Shown here: piece after piece, positions 5,029-5,433 of the stretch
Layout of the letters: the number at the start of each line of letters is the position of its first letter
Position numbering within the stretch: the first letter of the stretch is position 1
NCBI GenBank assembly: GCA_003241475.1
Contig: QFQB01000120.1
Span: forward strand, 1 to 5,433
Source of the DNA: Micavibrio aeruginosavorus
GTDB taxonomy: Bacteria > Pseudomonadota > Alphaproteobacteria > Micavibrionales > Micavibrionaceae
Length of the DNA stretch: 5,433 nucleotides
Direction of reading: 5' to 3'
Notes under the pieces: model-generated
Told to the model about the DNA's origin: nothing
Seen by the model: the letters and a program-made list of their open reading frames with translations, nothing else
Databases searched by the model: none
Translations under genes and position numbers: made by a program

Positions 5029-5433
5029 TTAGATGGTTGGGAATTTTCGAACGATAATAAAATAAAGATCCACAGCATCGTGGCCGGTAACCGGCGCCTT
5101 TAAAATCTCCGAGGCTCCGAAAGCGCCGTTGCCCCATTTAGTAATAAGATAAGGCATCTGCATAAGCTCTGCTCCAAAAGGATCAAGAGCGCTAGCGCCT
5201 TTGATAGCATGCTCCGCACTATGCTCAAGAATGCATAAGCCGTTTGGAGTAATGCATGACATCCATGCATTCAGACATTTTTCCGGGTCATAACTATGAT
5301 CGAAAGAATTGCTGTAAATAAAATCAACACTCCCAATCCATTCCGGCTTAACATTGTGGAAGTCCCATTGAATTGTATTAGGAAAATCCTTTGCTGTCTC
5401 AGATATTTCCGTACCCAAAACATTGCAACCAAG
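5029..5433 (-). CDS. SAM-dependent methyltransferase-like protein, C-terminal part, cut by window edge
   Basis: The frame is open to the right edge and ends at TAA (5031-5029), giving 134 C-terminal residues. It does not start at the TTG at 5418, because the conserved segment LGCNVLGTEISET runs across that point from the edge. GTEI (7-10) provides the acidic residue that typically binds the SAM ribose. IQWDFHNVKPEWIGSVDFIY (21-40) with SNSFDHSYDP (41-50) is the strand 4 region, and CLNAWMSCITPNGLCILEHS (53-72) the strand 5 region. The rest includes LDPFGAELMQMPYLITKWG (83-101). This type is familiar from surface-polysaccharide gene clusters, which is recall of the family and not a search result. 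Motif I is outside the window. No promoter or terminator was seen in the 45 bases before the next gene. Confidence 0.8.
   Translation of the reverse strand, partial: LGCNVLGTEISETAKDFPNTIQWDFHNVKPEWIGSVDFIYSNSFDHSYDPEKCLNAWMSCITPNGLCILEHSAEHAIKGASALDPFGAELMQMPYLITKWGNGAFGASEILKAPVTGHDAVDLYFIIVRKFPTI

Overview
All eight genes in this window lie on the minus strand, so transcription runs from high to low coordinates. The right part (about 3572-5433) holds three consecutive genes for class I SAM-dependent methyltransferase-like proteins. The left part (1-3434) is a housekeeping block: rplU (L21), rpmA (L27), obg/cgtA (ribosome-assembly GTPase), proB (glutamate 5-kinase) and the 5' part of pepN (aminopeptidase N). 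The order rplU-rpmA-obg-proB, together with the protein sequences, suggests an alphaproteobacterium of moderate GC content. I cannot name a genus, and this placement is an inference.

Layout in transcription order: a methyltransferase gene cut by the right window edge (5433-5029); a second one starting at GTG (4983-4255); a third joined to it by a 4-base ATGA overlap (4258-3572); a sigma70-type promoter (TTGACA, 16 bases, TATATT) about 100 bases before rplU; rplU (3434-3123); rpmA (3089-2808); a strong intrinsic-terminator-like hairpin with a GAAA loop; obg (2733-1717); proB (1720-584), overlapping obg by ATGA; then pepN (541 to the left edge, N-terminal 180 residues only).

The ribosomal pair has its own promoter. 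Both genes carry the same 10-base ribosome-binding segment, AGGATTGAAC, at the same distance from ATG. The hairpin after rpmA probably separates abundant ribosomal-protein expression from the lower expression needed for obg, proB and pepN, either by partial read-through or by a second promoter. obg and proB look translationally coupled. The methyltransferase genes appear to belong to a different functional unit, probably surface-glycan or other small-molecule/sugar modification, most of which lies beyond the right edge. The middle methyltransferase has an atypical SAM-binding region.

No tRNA, rRNA, CRISPR array, insertion sequence or phage gene was seen. No stretch longer than 300 bases lacks a gene; the longest gap is the 137-base rplU upstream region. 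I did not see a convincing wholly new system. The points most worth a second look are the methyltransferase trio with its degenerate middle member, and the rpmA-obg junction with its terminator, competing pairing and anti-Shine-Dalgarno-like leader.
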